This document shows positions 45,701 through 57,661 of a DNA stretch of 60,000 bases, one piece after another. Under the pieces are notes generated by a model. It was given only the letters and a program-made list of their open reading frames with translations. It had not been told where the DNA came from and made no database searches. Source of the DNA: Apostichopus japonicus (taxonomy: Eukaryota; Echinodermata; Holothuroidea; Aspidochirotida; Stichopodidae); NCBI RefSeq assembly GCF_037975245.1, contig NC_092574.1, positions 6,380,713 through 6,440,712 on the forward strand, in the 5' to 3' direction. Made by a program: the position numbers and the translations under genes. How positions within the stretch are numbered: the stretch's first letter is position 1; every line of letters starts with the position of its first letter.

Positions 45701-48700
45701 TGTGTTTGAGTGACACAACTCACCACTCTGAGGGACTATGTCAAGAAGCAGATGTGAGTAAATGAATACATATTGCCTGTAAGATAACATCCACCTGGGT
45801 GGAAAAGGGGGTGGGAGATATGGTTGAGTGACACAACTCACAACACTGAGTGACTAAGTCAAGAAGCAGATGTGAGTAAAATGAATACTTGTTGCCTGTA
45901 AGATAACATCCACCTGGGTGGAGAAGGGGGTGGGAGATGTGGTTGAGTGACACAACTTACCACTCTGAGGGACTATATCAAGAAGCAGATTTGAGTCAAT
46001 GAATACATATTGCCTGTAAGATAACAACCACCTGGGTGGGAAAGGGGGTTGAGGGATACAACCTAACCACATTGAGGGTTGTAAAGAACCAGATTTGAGG
46101 GACAATACATACAGCAGTGTGTAAGATCAGACCTCATGTGCAAGGGAGGGGGGAGAGAACTAACCCTTTGTGACATTGTTGCAGATTCTGCCCACTAAAT
46201 TCATGTGACTTGTTTGAACCTGTGTTCTAATTATTCACAACCAGGTCAGGTGTCATTTGGCTTTCTATATTGTTGTTAAGTTTCCAGCTTATTTCTTTTT
46301 AAAGTTATTGAAAAGTGATTTGAAGAGAAACTGGAATGTTCTATGAAATTGGGGGAGGGGTTGATGGGTGTGTGGGGGAGGGGTTGATGGCTGTGTGGGG
46401 GAGGAGTGGAGAGGATGCTATGATCCTAGTTCCATAGAAATTATGGTAGTTTGTAGGTTTTAGCAAGGTCAAGGCAATAACAACCAGCTTAAAAAGGGCA
46501 GTGTAGTGAGTAATTTAAAATAGATTCTGATTTAATTGATTCTCCATCTCTTACTCCACCAGAGAATACTACTTCAGCATTGAAAACCTGGTCAAAGATC
46601 TCTTCTTACGAAGAAAGGTAAGCAAGATCATTATTAAGAGTTTCTCCATTTTTGTCTTCTTCTTGTATTTCCAAACCAGCAGGCTTGACAACATCAGCCC
46701 ATTTGTATGGCTTGTGTGAGAGAGGATGTGAAGTGGAAATATGGTCCAGTAAGAAAACAATTTTTTTGGAGGGGGGGGGGGGGGGGCAGTGACATAAGGC
46801 TGAATAATGAATGGTAGAAATTCACATCACTTTGCATAACAATCAGCTGCAATCTCTAATGACAAGGATGGATGTTTTGTCTTAGGGTAGGCCATTTTCA
46901 ACAAACAGATTTTACTTTCAGGACTTTGTGGATTAATCACTGTATAACATGGATCCTTCAGTTTAATTTTCCCAGCTGAAAATGGAGGATAAATCTAAGA
47001 TCAGTTTAATTTGCTATTTTAGATCATACTGAAAAAATACTAGTGTCATTGGAATTGGGGGGTCTAACTTCTTATTGGGTTTTTTTTTTAGTGAGATAAC
47101 ATGTTTTTTTCGAAAGCAAACTGGTCCTATTTTCTATTTTTGCTTCAGATGGATAACGAGGGCTATCTTCCAGTCTCCCTCATTGCTAACTTCCACAGAG
47201 TCAAAGCTCTGACTGAAAATATGGAACTAATAATTGATGTAAGTATTAATAATCTTAAGGAGGAAGTTTGGATGGATCTCATAATTGGGTATAGTGTTTT
47301 TGGATATCCAGTATTAGAATGGTATTTTTCTTTTGAAGTGGAGATTAAAAATCATTTGCGGCCAGTAGAGTTGCAAATGTTAATAACACTTAAACTGTGT
47401 ACAAGCAGTATCTCAAATGAAGGCGACTTGGATGGATGGCAGATTCTCTAAAGGATTTACCCAAATTATGATATGAAATCTTTGAATTATCTCTGCCTCC
47501 TGGTCATCATTCCTTCTGAAGACTATTATCACCTAGTGCTCATCATCAGATCATAACCAGAGGGACCGTGGGTCATTAGGGCTGGACATATCTAGTCCTA
47601 ATATTTTCAGCAGGTGGTTGGGAAGATCTTAAAATTGTGTGAAATGTTTTCAAATAGTTGTTGTGGTATATTTGAGACGGGCAAGTGTTAGCTAAGAACG
47701 GAGAATAAGATTGGTGATAGCTAAAATGTATTGAAAACCTCCATATACTATTACAGTTAAGTGAACAATACTTCTGTTTTGGTGAAGAAGGCTTTTGTTT
47801 TCCCAATCATGACAACTTTTTTAAGAGAACCTTTTTGTTTGTCAACTGTGTCGTCCTTGACATTACTATTGAATCCATAATACCCAATTAAAGTTGTTCG
47901 ACGTTTTCGCTGCATCCCATCCATGAATGTTGCAAGTCACTCGACAACTCCTAGAAGTGAACTTTTCAAAGTTGTTAACATGTTATTTCCTTGTGACGTG
48001 TCAACATTTCACAGGCCCTCAGTGACAGCACCCAGGTAGAGCTCTCATTGGACCAGGCGAGGATAAGGCGCAAAGAAGAGCCAGAGAAGTGGATCATCTC
48101 TGGAGCTCAGATTCCGGCTACCTTTCATTCTGAGCTCTCGTACGACAGCCCTGAATTTGTACCTGGACAGCCTTATCCTTTCAACCAGAGAGATACAGGT
48201 CAGATGTTGAAAAGAATTGTTTTATTTTTAAATAAACAGTCGGGTCTTGTTGGTTTTGTTGCTCTTTCTGTCACAACGGATCTTTAATATCAAGAGAAAA
48301 GTCGAGGGGAGGGGGAAGGGGGGATTTTCTGAATGCAACACTCAGCGACGTAGCCAGGAATTTGAAAGGGGGGGAGCACTTTCTGCGATTGATATGGATT
48401 TTCAAAGTTTTCAAAATCCTGCGTACAAGAAAATTTTTGGTTTTACAAACCCCCCAGATGGCCGGAAACGGCCCTTCCCGAGTGTTCATTCTGGTTCCCT
48501 GGCCTCTTGCTAACTTGAGACACCTCATTCAATATCACTTTTAAACCCAAAAAACAAATGAGTTAAAATAGTACGTAATTCAATACTACATAATGTATTT
48601 AAAATTAGCAAGGTACATGTACAGAGTAGTCTTACGTTTCAACTAGTGTTCGACCGATTGTATGACAATCGGTTTTACCGATTACCGATTATTTCCTGTG

Positions 48701-51700
48701 ACAATCGGCCGATTACCGATTATTTCAAAATTTTCGTGGAACTGGCCTAATGTATGATTAAGTGTTATGCATGATTACCAACTTCTAGGCCAATACAATC
48801 AAAGATGTAAATGAACCACTTAACTTTTCACAGTAAAGATTAATGGAGCAAGTAAAGAACACTGTAATACATACATGGGGCGATGTACAATTATAACGAG
48901 GAGTCGCAATATTGCAATCCCGCCACAACACAGTACTGTACAGACAGAAGGGGGGAAATAGTAGCCATTGGCTACGAAATGAAAAACAAAAAAGTTAGGG
49001 ACAGGTATTACAACTGCTACGAAAACCATTATCAGTGTTGCAACTCAAACGTAAATAAAGTAAAAAGTATATCGCACGTAAATAAAATATTCGTTATTTC
49101 GTTAGCTGATATCGAAATATATGATCTGATATGAAAAATAATGTGTAGGCCTAGTAAGAGTAAGTTGGCCTGACGTTTCGATCCTAGCAGGATCGAAATG
49201 TAACGCCACATTACTTATAACATATTTTTACAAAGGCTCTTTAGTGGATAAGCAGTTTGCTAACAGTTTTATTTTATTATGAAAAATAAAACAATCCCGA
49301 ACGGTTGCTTCAAGTTTTCAATTACCATCTGCGCGGTAAAACTTACGATCGAACGAACGTTGTTTCAAACGATCATACACAGTAAGTCAATGGCGCTTCT
49401 CCATTGACTTGACTTAACTACATGTGGGAGAAATCACACACTAAAGTCCCATTGACTTTGTCGCGGCGTGTCACTGGAAATCAGACTTGCTTAAAGTCGG
49501 TTGCGGTAATGAGTTTAGTTACTGTTAGCACGTATGGTGGTAGATGCGGCATAGGAAAAAAAGTTCATCGGGTTTTTCGTAAAAATATGCGTAAGAATGT
49601 TTGCCTAATCACAAAATACTGTTATGCAGTAGAACTTCTGAGGAATGTCGCCAAACGTGTTTATGGACTTTTAGGTGTATTTGGAGCCTTGATTTCATCA
49701 TTTCATGCCATTTGTAAAATCTTGGGCGCATTTTCAAACTTAACAGTTCTGAAGCTCAACCGTTCTTCAGCCAGACTAGCCTAATGTACGTAGTTCTCAC
49801 AATGAACAAAGCCTAATGTTATTGTTTTCACTTTCCAGTTTTCACCTAGGGTGAAACGGCCAAAGTGGTTCAAAAGTATACTGATTTGGTGATTATATTT
49901 AGTATAGACAATTTTTCTTTCGTATAAATCGTTTAACATGATGACAGGTGGTTCTGTTAGATGCAACAAGCGAAGTAAAAAATAAGTCGTTCCCCTAAGC
50001 TTATCGCGGGTATACTGCGTGTTGTTACGAGGGTATACAACATGATGTTAACTGACAAAACTGGATAGTGTATCGAACAGCATTTGTGCAAACTCGCGCA
50101 AGCGACTTACGATACCGTTCCACGGTAGATTAGCGCACCTTCCCCGGCTATGAATAGCATTGAATCGAACGCTCAAATTTTTTTTCTCCCGTTGTAGTTG
50201 TGGTGTTTCAAAAGCGCGGAAAATACAATCCTTTATGTGGAACGTAATAATCGGTTCCAACTAATCGGTAGCGCAATGGATTTTGCCGATGCCGATTATT
50301 TACCGATTATCTGATAATCGGCCCGATGCCGATTGTCTAACCGATTATCGGTCGAACACTAGTTTCAACTTCTGATACTTATAGATACAAAGATAGGCCT
50401 GAAATGTCTTTGATACGACTATAGCCAGTAATTGTCTTTGATACAACTGTAGCTATTAAATGTCTAATTCAGTACTACATAATGTATTTAAAATTAGCAA
50501 GGTACACGTACAGAGTAGTCTTACGTTTCAACTTCTGATGCTTATAGATACAAAGATAGGCCTGAAATGTCTTTGATATAACTATAGCCAGTAATTGTCT
50601 TTGATACAACTGTAGCTATTAAATGTTTAAGTTAGCCTAATAAGAGAAGGCGAGAGGTATCCGACGATTGCAATCTGATGCAAATTTCTCAACTGTTTTC
50701 TCAACTGAAATATTATCTGCGTAAACAGGTTCTTAACTACATGTTAAAAAACTGACAAGATCGGATCCTAGTCTTTTTCGGCGGGTAGAGTGTTGAATGA
50801 AACGGCACGCGATAGAAATGACAGCCTAGATGACAGAAGAATAGGTCACCTAATTTAGCCATATTCTTGCTACGTTCATTTCAATAGTTTTTCCTGTCTA
50901 TAGACTCTTAAACTCGTCCAGCAAGCTTATCGATTTGAATTATGGGTGTTTTTAAAAAAAAGATAACTTGGCCAAAAAAAATGTAGGCCCGGGCCTACAG
51001 TGCTACATACTGGCTACGCCCTGATCATATGATATCATAATCAGCAGATTTTGTTTCCTGTTTAAATTCTTTTACATGTTCTTTTACATAATATATCAGA
51101 AAGACAAACATAGTGCTCTTTTACAATTTTTCCAGTAGGATGATTCTTGTTTATTGTCCAATGTCTGGACTTTAATACATTTGACGAACTTAACTGATGG
51201 GCAATATAAACTTTCATATTTTGTAATATTGCCAGATATGCAGTGGCCTAAAAACAAATATCGTTATCGCAGTGTATTAGCAGTGTAATAATTATTACAG
51301 GAAGTGCGTATCACGTACGATTGCTAGCTTAGCTTCATAACATGCTGTTCGTGCAACACCTTAGGACGACTCATATTATGAACGTTGTCGACGTTGTTGT
51401 GCATAAAGTTCGTGACATTCCATAGAGTGCGGTTAGGTAGGCAATATGTATTTTATTACACAGTGGCCAACTGTAGGCTTGTAATTGGCTATAAGCTAAA
51501 TTTAGCTAATTGCATCTGCCAAACTAAGTAAGTAGTTGAATCAGTAGGCGTGAATGTTACTACGATTACAATCGAGTTAACGGAGCTGACGAGTATTCAA
51601 GATCAAAAGAGCACTGACAAAATACCATGCTAAAAACGGCAGTTTAAAAAAAAATCGACACTGAAAGGGGGGAGCGGTCGCTCCCCCTGCTCCCCCCCTG

Positions 51701-54700
51701 GCTACGTCCCTGGCAACACTACATTATTAATGAACACTGGCTAAGCCTAATTTGCATATAAGTAAAACACAGGGGTAGAAGTTGTTATTGCCCATAATAT
51801 GTCAGGCTAGTGACCATGTGGTTGTTGGACTAGAGGAATACTCCATTATCTTGGATGTTACGTCGCACCAATTACTGGTGTGAGGATTAGACTAACTGTA
51901 TCAGAACAGATAAGTTAGGTATTAAAGCCAGACACCATGAGGCTACTGTTGATTGACAGCGTATTATCAGTTATATAATTGATTACTGTGGTTGTGACTT
52001 CCCAAGAGCGGACATAGATTTCCAGTCATAATCCAGGGTTCCCATCTTCAGCAAATAATGACGCTGTTCTTTCTGTTTGGTCACCAGAATCCGCTCCTGT
52101 ATCTCCAACACCCATGGATGACGTCAGTAACGGTGAGCTGATCACAGCTGCGATCGAAGACTCGTACAAGAGCACGGGGGGTAGTTTTGACAACTCGGAT
52201 ATCCCGACAGGGGCCTCTGGGCTGTCGAGTAGTTTGCCAGAGAAGGAACCGGGCATCTGGACAGAGGTGAAAAGAAGACATCGCAACTCCACATCAAAAT
52301 CAAGGGTAATTTCCGAGATTTTGTTTCTAAGTACCCTCTCGCAAATAACCTCTCGCAGATGAAATAAAGACCCCTTGAATTGCGTCTTATCATAGGTTCT
52401 CGTAAGATGTAAACCAAAACCCTGAATCCTGCTGCTGTATTTGTGCTTTTGTTAATTGATTCTCCCTCCTTCCTATTACATTATGTTTATTCATGTTTAT
52501 TCATGTTTATTCATGTTTATTCATATATTAATTATGCAATCCCTTTTATGATATGATAGTGATTGCCTCTCCAGTGGAAAATGAATATTTAACAATATTA
52601 GCGGCGATTATCGTCTACAGGATGTTCCCGCTCAGGCCAATACCAAAGAAGGAGCCCAAGATGACGACTTCAGAGGAGAGCCAGAAGAACTTGACTTCCA
52701 GTTTGACGAGGAACTCACTGAAATAACTGGCCGCAAGAACACCTTCTCAGAATGGTAAGTTATGCTTAGCTCAGAAAGGTGTCTTACTGTGTAATCAACA
52801 GGGCGGTCAATTGAAGCATGGTTTGATGTTATTAGACCAAAGTTTAAAGAAATGATGCTAATAATAATAATAATAATGCAAAATACAAAGGATTGGATTA
52901 ACATTAGTTACAGATCCACCTCAGAGCTATAGGTGCATTTCAGTAGGCGAGATACGATTGACACCCTAATGGGGAAAACTTTGAGGAAATCTTCTTCAAA
53001 TTCAGACCATTTTCAATTAGAATTACTCTTTGTTGGAGTTTGGAATACCAGTGTAAATAAAGAGTTACATAATGTACAAGGAAACTCACCGATTTTCAGA
53101 GTAAGAAAACGCCATTTATTTAATCGAGACGTAATCTTCTTTCCATGTGATGCTTACAGGTCGGACGATGATTCAGACGATGACTACGAAATGGCGGACC
53201 ACGAAATAAACAACATCATCATCGTAACCCAGACGCCTCCCGCGACCAAGAAACATCCCGGTGGGGACAGAACGGGGGTACCATGAGTCCAGATCCAAGA
53301 TTACCACGGACTTGTCCAAGATCATCAACGATGGCTTATACTACTACGAGCTGGACCTCTGGGAGGTAACCACTGTTGTGTGGAGAGATTTAGCTTATAG
53401 CAGCATAGTAACTATGTAACATATTAGCATGTCTGTTGAAAAGCGTTAACATATTCATTAAAACCATCTCATCAAGGTTACTATTTGTGGGAATCCAGTG
53501 TGGCAGAACCCTACCACTGTAGTCTTATAAACTGGTTTCAGACCCTCATTCTGGTGATGCTATAATTTGTGAAGCATTTGGCAGAGAAACCAAAAATAAG
53601 AATGTCAGAGGGTAAAAAATCCTTCTTTTGAAATTTGAGTTTAATATTAAAATGCTTTGAAAATTCTTAATTGGTATAGCCTTTTTTTCTTTTCAATTTT
53701 TTTCAATTGTTAAGAAATAATGAGTCGTTGGTATCTTTGCACCCTCAGCTGGAGATGGAACCATCTTACAATAAGATCAAGACCATCACAACAGAGGAAT
53801 TTTGCAGTCTGACTCCAAGTTTGACAAGCAAGGAGAGAAAGGAGGTTCCTCCTGCCCCGCCTACCTTACCTAAGGAGGAGGAGGAGGAGGAAGAGTTCCC
53901 ATCTGGCTTACCAGTTGTCGGTAAGGTCTCAATTCTTGTATCATAAATATGAAATATTGCTGCTACAGGAATGTTTATTCAACCAATTGTGTTTGCTGTG
54001 CTTCCGATTAAGAGAAAGAGAGGATTGTAGATGAACTGTTGGTCCGTAACAAAACAAATGGAAAAAGTGTGCTTGCTTTTGTCTGATTGATGATCAATAT
54101 GCAGTTTCATGAAATGCCTTCAACAGTGTCACAGCAGATCTGCCTAGCCCAGAGTAGGGGGGTTGTTGTTCAATATGCAGTAGGCTGATGAGTTTCATGA
54201 AATGCCTTCAACAGTGTCACAGCAGATCTGCCTAGCTCAGAGTAGGGAGATAGTTGTTCAATACGCAGTAGGTTTACTGTCGTCGTGAACCGTTAAACTT
54301 TTGTCATATTATTTTTGGGAAATCCTAGGTTTTTCAGACTTGAATACAGATTTGAACAAAGACTTAAAAACATCAAAGATGATTCTGAAGGAACAAGCCT
54401 GGTGTAATCCAATGTATTTGTGTAACACTCTTTGTGTAACACTTTGTGTAACGCTCTCTACCTTTGTGTGACACTCTCTACCTTTGTGTGACACTCTCTA
54501 CCTTTGTGTGACACTCTCTACCTTTGTGTGACACTCTCTACCTTTGTGTGACATCCTCTTCCTTTGTGTGACACTCTCTACCTTTGTGTGACATCCTCTA
54601 CCTTTGTGTGAACTCTCTACCGTTGTGTGACACTCTCTACCTTTGTGTGACACTCTCTACATTTGTGTGACATCCTCTACCTTTGTGTGAACTCTCTACC

Positions 54701-54974
54701 TTTGTGTGACACTCTCTACCTTTGTGTGACACTCTCTACATTTGTGTAACACAATGTCTTTGAGTAACACTCTCTACCTTTGTGTGACACTCTCTACCTT
54801 TGTGTGACAGGTCAAGTGGAGACACCAGCTGGGCACACTCTACCCGCCGTTATACCCGATGGTGCCAAACAGAGCCTCCGTCAGAAGACGCCAAAGACAC
54901 CTCGTGGAAAGGACTCTGTGGATTCACCCAGGTTCTATCCAGTCATGAAGGAACCCAAACCAGTCGACAACAAG
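36760..54974 (+). CDS. LARP1: LARP1, La-related RNA-binding protein (N-terminal and middle part, frameshifted)
   Basis: Coding exons: 36760-37426, 38124-38179, 38651-38707, 39527-39689, 40077-40220, 44566-44727, 45110-45284, 46563-46617, 47149-47238, 48015-48198, 52088-52305, 52636-52754, 53160-53365, 53749-53920, 54811-54974. They join in frame to about 877 codons except for one extra G in exon 13. LARP1 binds 5' TOP mRNAs and poly(A) and represses or stabilises them under mTORC1 control. The order matches human LARP1: APPPKVNVW, SWPTLEEV, PKWKPLPID, an RGRGRGRG tract (exon 6), the La motif (exons 7-10), ELDFQFDEEL, GRKNTF, IIIVTQTP, HPGGDRTG, INDGLYYYELDLWE and SPRFYPVMKE. Human LARP1 continues with the DM15 cap-binding repeats, which I did not find here, so the gene should run past 60000. 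The ATG follows an acceptor by 19 bases and is the first in frame. Confidence 0.93.
38745..38822. repeat. TA microsatellite
   Basis: TATA tracts interrupted by CTG occur in LARP1 intron 3. Confidence 0.85.
40728..43746. mobile_element. Inner hAT-like unit interrupted by another element
   Basis: A unit of about 1.28 kb starts CAGTGTTCCCTCTAAGG at 40728, is broken at 41217/42954 and continues to about 43746, where the reverse complement reads GAAGTGTGGAAAACATTG. An inverted copy of the whole unit is found at 42494-41226. A possible diverged TSD (ATTTCAGT versus ATTGAAGT) flanks 40727 and 42495, so which ends were used in transposition is unclear. Confidence 0.6.
41226..42953. mobile_element. 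hAT-like element nested in a relative, TSD TTGCGAAG
   Basis: Identical 8-bp TSDs TTGCGAAG lie at 41218-41225 and 42954-42961. The ends are CAGTGTTGGAAAACCTTG at the left and, inward from the right, CAGGGCTGGAAAACCTTG. The 1728-bp insert includes a 1.27-kb inverted copy of the unit into which it inserted, plus a right-end segment of about 460 bases. No transposase ORF is visible. Confidence 0.82.
45261..46100. repeat. 117-118 bp tandem array built from the LARP1 exon 7 donor site
   Basis: The unit begins with the last 24 bases of exon 7 (GAGAGACTATGTCAAGAAGC and on) and runs through the donor CAGAT|GTGAGT into the intron. Copies start at 45261 (the true exon end), 45378, 45495, 45612, 45730, 45848 and 45966, with a degenerate last copy near 46074. 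Because early units are 39 codons long, an antisense open frame survives through them as an artefact. Confidence 0.95.
46769..46787. repeat. Poly-G run
   Basis: A G homopolymer tract of roughly 18 bases with one A near its start lies in LARP1 intron 8. Its length is likely to be unreliable in assembly. Confidence 0.8.
48644..50361. mobile_element. Nested hAT-like element, TSD GTTTCAAC
   Basis: Identical 8-bp TSDs GTTTCAAC lie at 48636-48643 and 50362-50369. The ends read TAGTGTTCGACCGATTGTAT at the left and, inward from the right, TAGTGTTCGACCGATAATCG. Both have subterminal ACCGATTATT/AATCGGCCGATTACC repeats. The 1718-bp insert has short frames (one of 120 residues at 49422-49784) but nothing resembling a transposase. 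Confidence 0.92.
50370..50628. repeat. 163-bp tandem duplication next to the nested element
   Basis: Copies align at 50370 and 50533 (TTCTGATACTTATAG versus TTCTGATGCTTATAG). The left part of the first copy is at about 48580-48643, cut off by the nested element. The second copy is uninterrupted and keeps the joined sequence across the insertion point (TTACGTTTCAACTTCTGATG). Confidence 0.88.
53274..53278 (+). other. LARP1: One-base G insertion breaking the LARP1 frame in exon 13
   Basis: The run ACGGGGGTACC has five G. Reading through, HPGGDRTG is followed by VP and TGA. With four G the frame continues YHESRSKITTDLSKIINDG, which aligns with NHTSRAKMSAELAKVINDG of human LARP1. The downstream donor phase also fits only if one base is removed. 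It is either a sequencing or assembly error in a homopolymer, or a real allele. Confidence 0.93.
54419..54810. repeat. 20-bp minisatellite ending at the LARP1 exon 15 acceptor
   Basis: About 19 copies of a unit like ACTCTCTACCTTTGTGTGAC run directly into the exon. The last unit ends TGTGTGACAG instead of TGTGTGACAC, and that CAG is the 3' splice site at 54808-54810. The array therefore supplies the pyrimidine tract. Confidence 0.93.
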
Positions 54975-57661
54975 GTGAGAATGGTTTACAAACCTGCTGT
55001 CATTCAGATGGGTTGTGAGAATCAAAACGTTGATTTGGGTTAGGCACCATGTACAATATCAGCTATGCGAAATTTTGCGTCTTCCTCACTTAGCAATACC
55101 CTGCCGTCCGACTGCAGCGTTACCATCTTCCTGTGGTCAGATTAATCCAAGGCAGAGCCCATCACCACTGCTAAGCCGACTGCCTTCGGCAAACAGTAGT
55201 ACTTAGTCTGCATTCAAGACAGTAATGACAGCGCTCAGGCCGCGAGCGGATGATCGAAATTTTAACAATGGAATCGTTATGTTTACTTTCAAGTAACCTC
55301 AGAAATGGTTGATCAACATTATACACACAACACACGGACTGTAACGTTCTCGTTGGACCATTCGATGCTCAAAGAAAGGAGTTTGTACAAACCAATACTA
55401 TTTTGAAAGTCACTTGCCTTCAATTTTTCTAACAAAATGATGGTATATCCACCCACAAATAAAGCATTTTATTTACTTTGATACAAAAATTTGGTTCCTT
55501 TTAATGGTGTTAGCCTAGCCAAATATATATCACATCTGAAGACTTGAGGTAGGAGCTAGGTCACAGGTATATGAATATGATTTTCGGAACATACCTTGAC
55601 CACGACTCAATAGAGGCTTTAGCTATAAAATGATTAAAACTTGAGTACGGATGGGCTGATGGTAAATCTTAGCTCTAACGTTTTTAAACAAGCCTAAAAG
55701 ATGGACAGATTTTCAACGTAGGCGCAGACCTAACTGATTATTCCGACTAACTTTTGAGTGTTACCAAATCATTCATTACGACTTCAGTCCTGAAAGGTAT
55801 CAACTATTATATTTAACATTTTCAGCAGAAATGAGTTCGGCCCAAGGCCTTGGCTAGGTCGACTTGAGGTTTAGTCTTGCTCTTAGTTCAGTCATTAACT
55901 AAAGCAGTTATTTTGAAATAGGTTTAGCCCAAACCGAGTAAGCCTAGCCCATTGAAGGCATAACAGCAGACAGTACACTGAGCACTGGTTAATATTCTTA
56001 TATATACTTAAATTATAGATACAGAGATTTTCATTGAGCAACAATATGAACGATTAAAAGAAATTTTCAGGCAACACTTCTGGCAATGCAAACAATATAA
56101 TAAATAACAAGTAATGAATACATTTAATATTTAACTTCATGCAGGGTAACTGGGTATGAAAGAAAGTGTGCCAACATGGGGAGGAGTTCTCACCCCCCCC
56201 CCTCCCTTTGAGAAATTGTTGTCTGGGGTTACTTCTGTAAGTTACTGGGATGCCAGATATAGAACAGATGTTGATACCAAAAGTACTCAAAAGTTAAAAC
56301 ATTCCCTGAAGATAATATTACAATATAACCAAATGATGGGGGGGGGGGGAGATGCCTTTTCTCTCTTCTTTCCTTGATGGATGAAAGTCTTTTGTGTGTA
56401 TCCCTGTTGGCTTTAGAGGTGAACATGTAGTTGGAAGCATTGTCCACTCTTCCCTATGTTGTCGTCCATCACATGAGGCATCAGTCTGGGTCTCTTGGGG
56501 CTTTAACCGCCTCCATGAAATGTCCTTCAAGCTAGCTTGATGGTGGTGGTGATGGAAATTGTTTAAGGACGTCCTCAATCTCTCTGTCACTTACATCAGA
56601 GCAACGCTCACAAGGTCCATTACATTTGGTCAAAATCAAAGTTCCCACTCTTCTATCGAGGTGATTGGAAATGAATTGTAGTTCCTTTTTAACCCTTGGG
56701 GACTCCTCCAGCTTATAGGCTGGTCCACTGACAGATTCGCACACAACCTCAGAGTCTGCTTATTCGGCAGATGTTTCTGGGTCATAGAGAACGACATGAG
56801 AGCAACATTTCAAAGAACAGTAAGTTACATTCTTCCAGTAGGAAGCCACTTGCTCCATCGCATGATCAAAAACTTTCTTCTCTTTCTCAAACTTCTGATC
56901 CTCGGTCAGTCCTCCCCGTTTGCATAGTGGCTTTGAGTCTCCTCCAACTGTATCTGTCAATTAAACACCTACCAAAGCATGAGTAAGGGGGGCCTGTAAA
57001 TATTCAATTGGGTTGAGTGCTGAGTGACACAAGGACAATAGGTGGTTACAACCATACATTGTTAGATTGGTTTTCTTGAAGAGGCGAGCCAAATATATCT
57101 GGTTTATCAGGTGGTTGGGGTTTAAGTCCGGTCCACCATCTGATACGACTTCCAGAAACTTAGTACCCTCTTCCACTCGCTTTTGAAGTAGTGGAAGCAT
57201 GTCATTGACATGCGCAGCTATGTTGCACTTGTTAGTAGGGCCTCTCAGAGCAACCGTGATGGATATTGTTGGTAGCCTTGAAAATGAAATATAAAGTCAA
57301 CAAGTTCTTAAAAAAATTAACACCAAGTCTTCCAAAAAAATGTCATTTATGAATCAACTTAAAAAAGAAAGAAGCAAACATGCTAGAAGTGGGAAGTAAT
57401 TAGTTGAGTGGGTATCGGGGACAGTGGGACACCCGTGCATTTATTTGGTCAGGGGCATATACAAGATGGGGAATACTGTCACAAATCCCCCCCCCCCCCC
57501 AGCAGAAAAACTTATGCACACCTCTATCTACGTTATCCTTGGGCGATACAACAGCTAAAAGTTCCTGAACTTGGCAATTCTGAATGAACAGTGGAAATGC
57601 TGTAATAACCACACACTTTTATTTTAAATGAATCGTTTGAAAATGTTATTGTAACTCCAAA

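Larger units (their letters stand above)
45240..48198 (+). other. LARP1: LARP1 La motif region (exons 7-10)
   Basis: Exon 7 ends with TLRDYVKKQI, exon 8 gives EYYFSIENLVKDLFLRRK, exon 9 gives MDNEGYLPVSLIANFHRVK and exon 10 begins ALSDSTQVEL and continues RRKEEPEKW. These line up one by one with human LARP1 (LKDYIKRQIEYYFSVDNL, FFLRRKMD, LPITLIASFHRVQAL, RRREEPEKW). The aromatic residues of the La motif used for poly(A) binding are present. Confidence 0.93.
48343..51712. mobile_element. hAT-like element with GACGTAGCCAGG ends, TSD GCAACACT
   Basis: Identical 8-bp TSDs GCAACACT lie at 48335-48342 and 51713-51720. The terminal inverted repeats are CAGCGACGTAGCCAGG at the left and, inward from the right, CAGGGACGTAGCCAGG, each followed by a G-rich stretch. 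The 3370 bases include a second hAT-like insertion (48644-50361) and an internal 163-bp duplication. No transposase ORF is present. It lies in LARP1 intron 10. Confidence 0.9.

Noticed and set aside
45052-46105. Antisense frames up to 224 residues with a repeating 39-residue motif
   Set aside because: The repeat unit is 117 bp (39 codons), so an open frame persists by arithmetic; the other strand is LARP1 exon 7 and its duplicated donor.
49422-49784. 120-residue plus-strand frame in the nested hAT-like element
   Set aside because: No transposase motif, mixed composition, and the element has the size of a non-autonomous copy.
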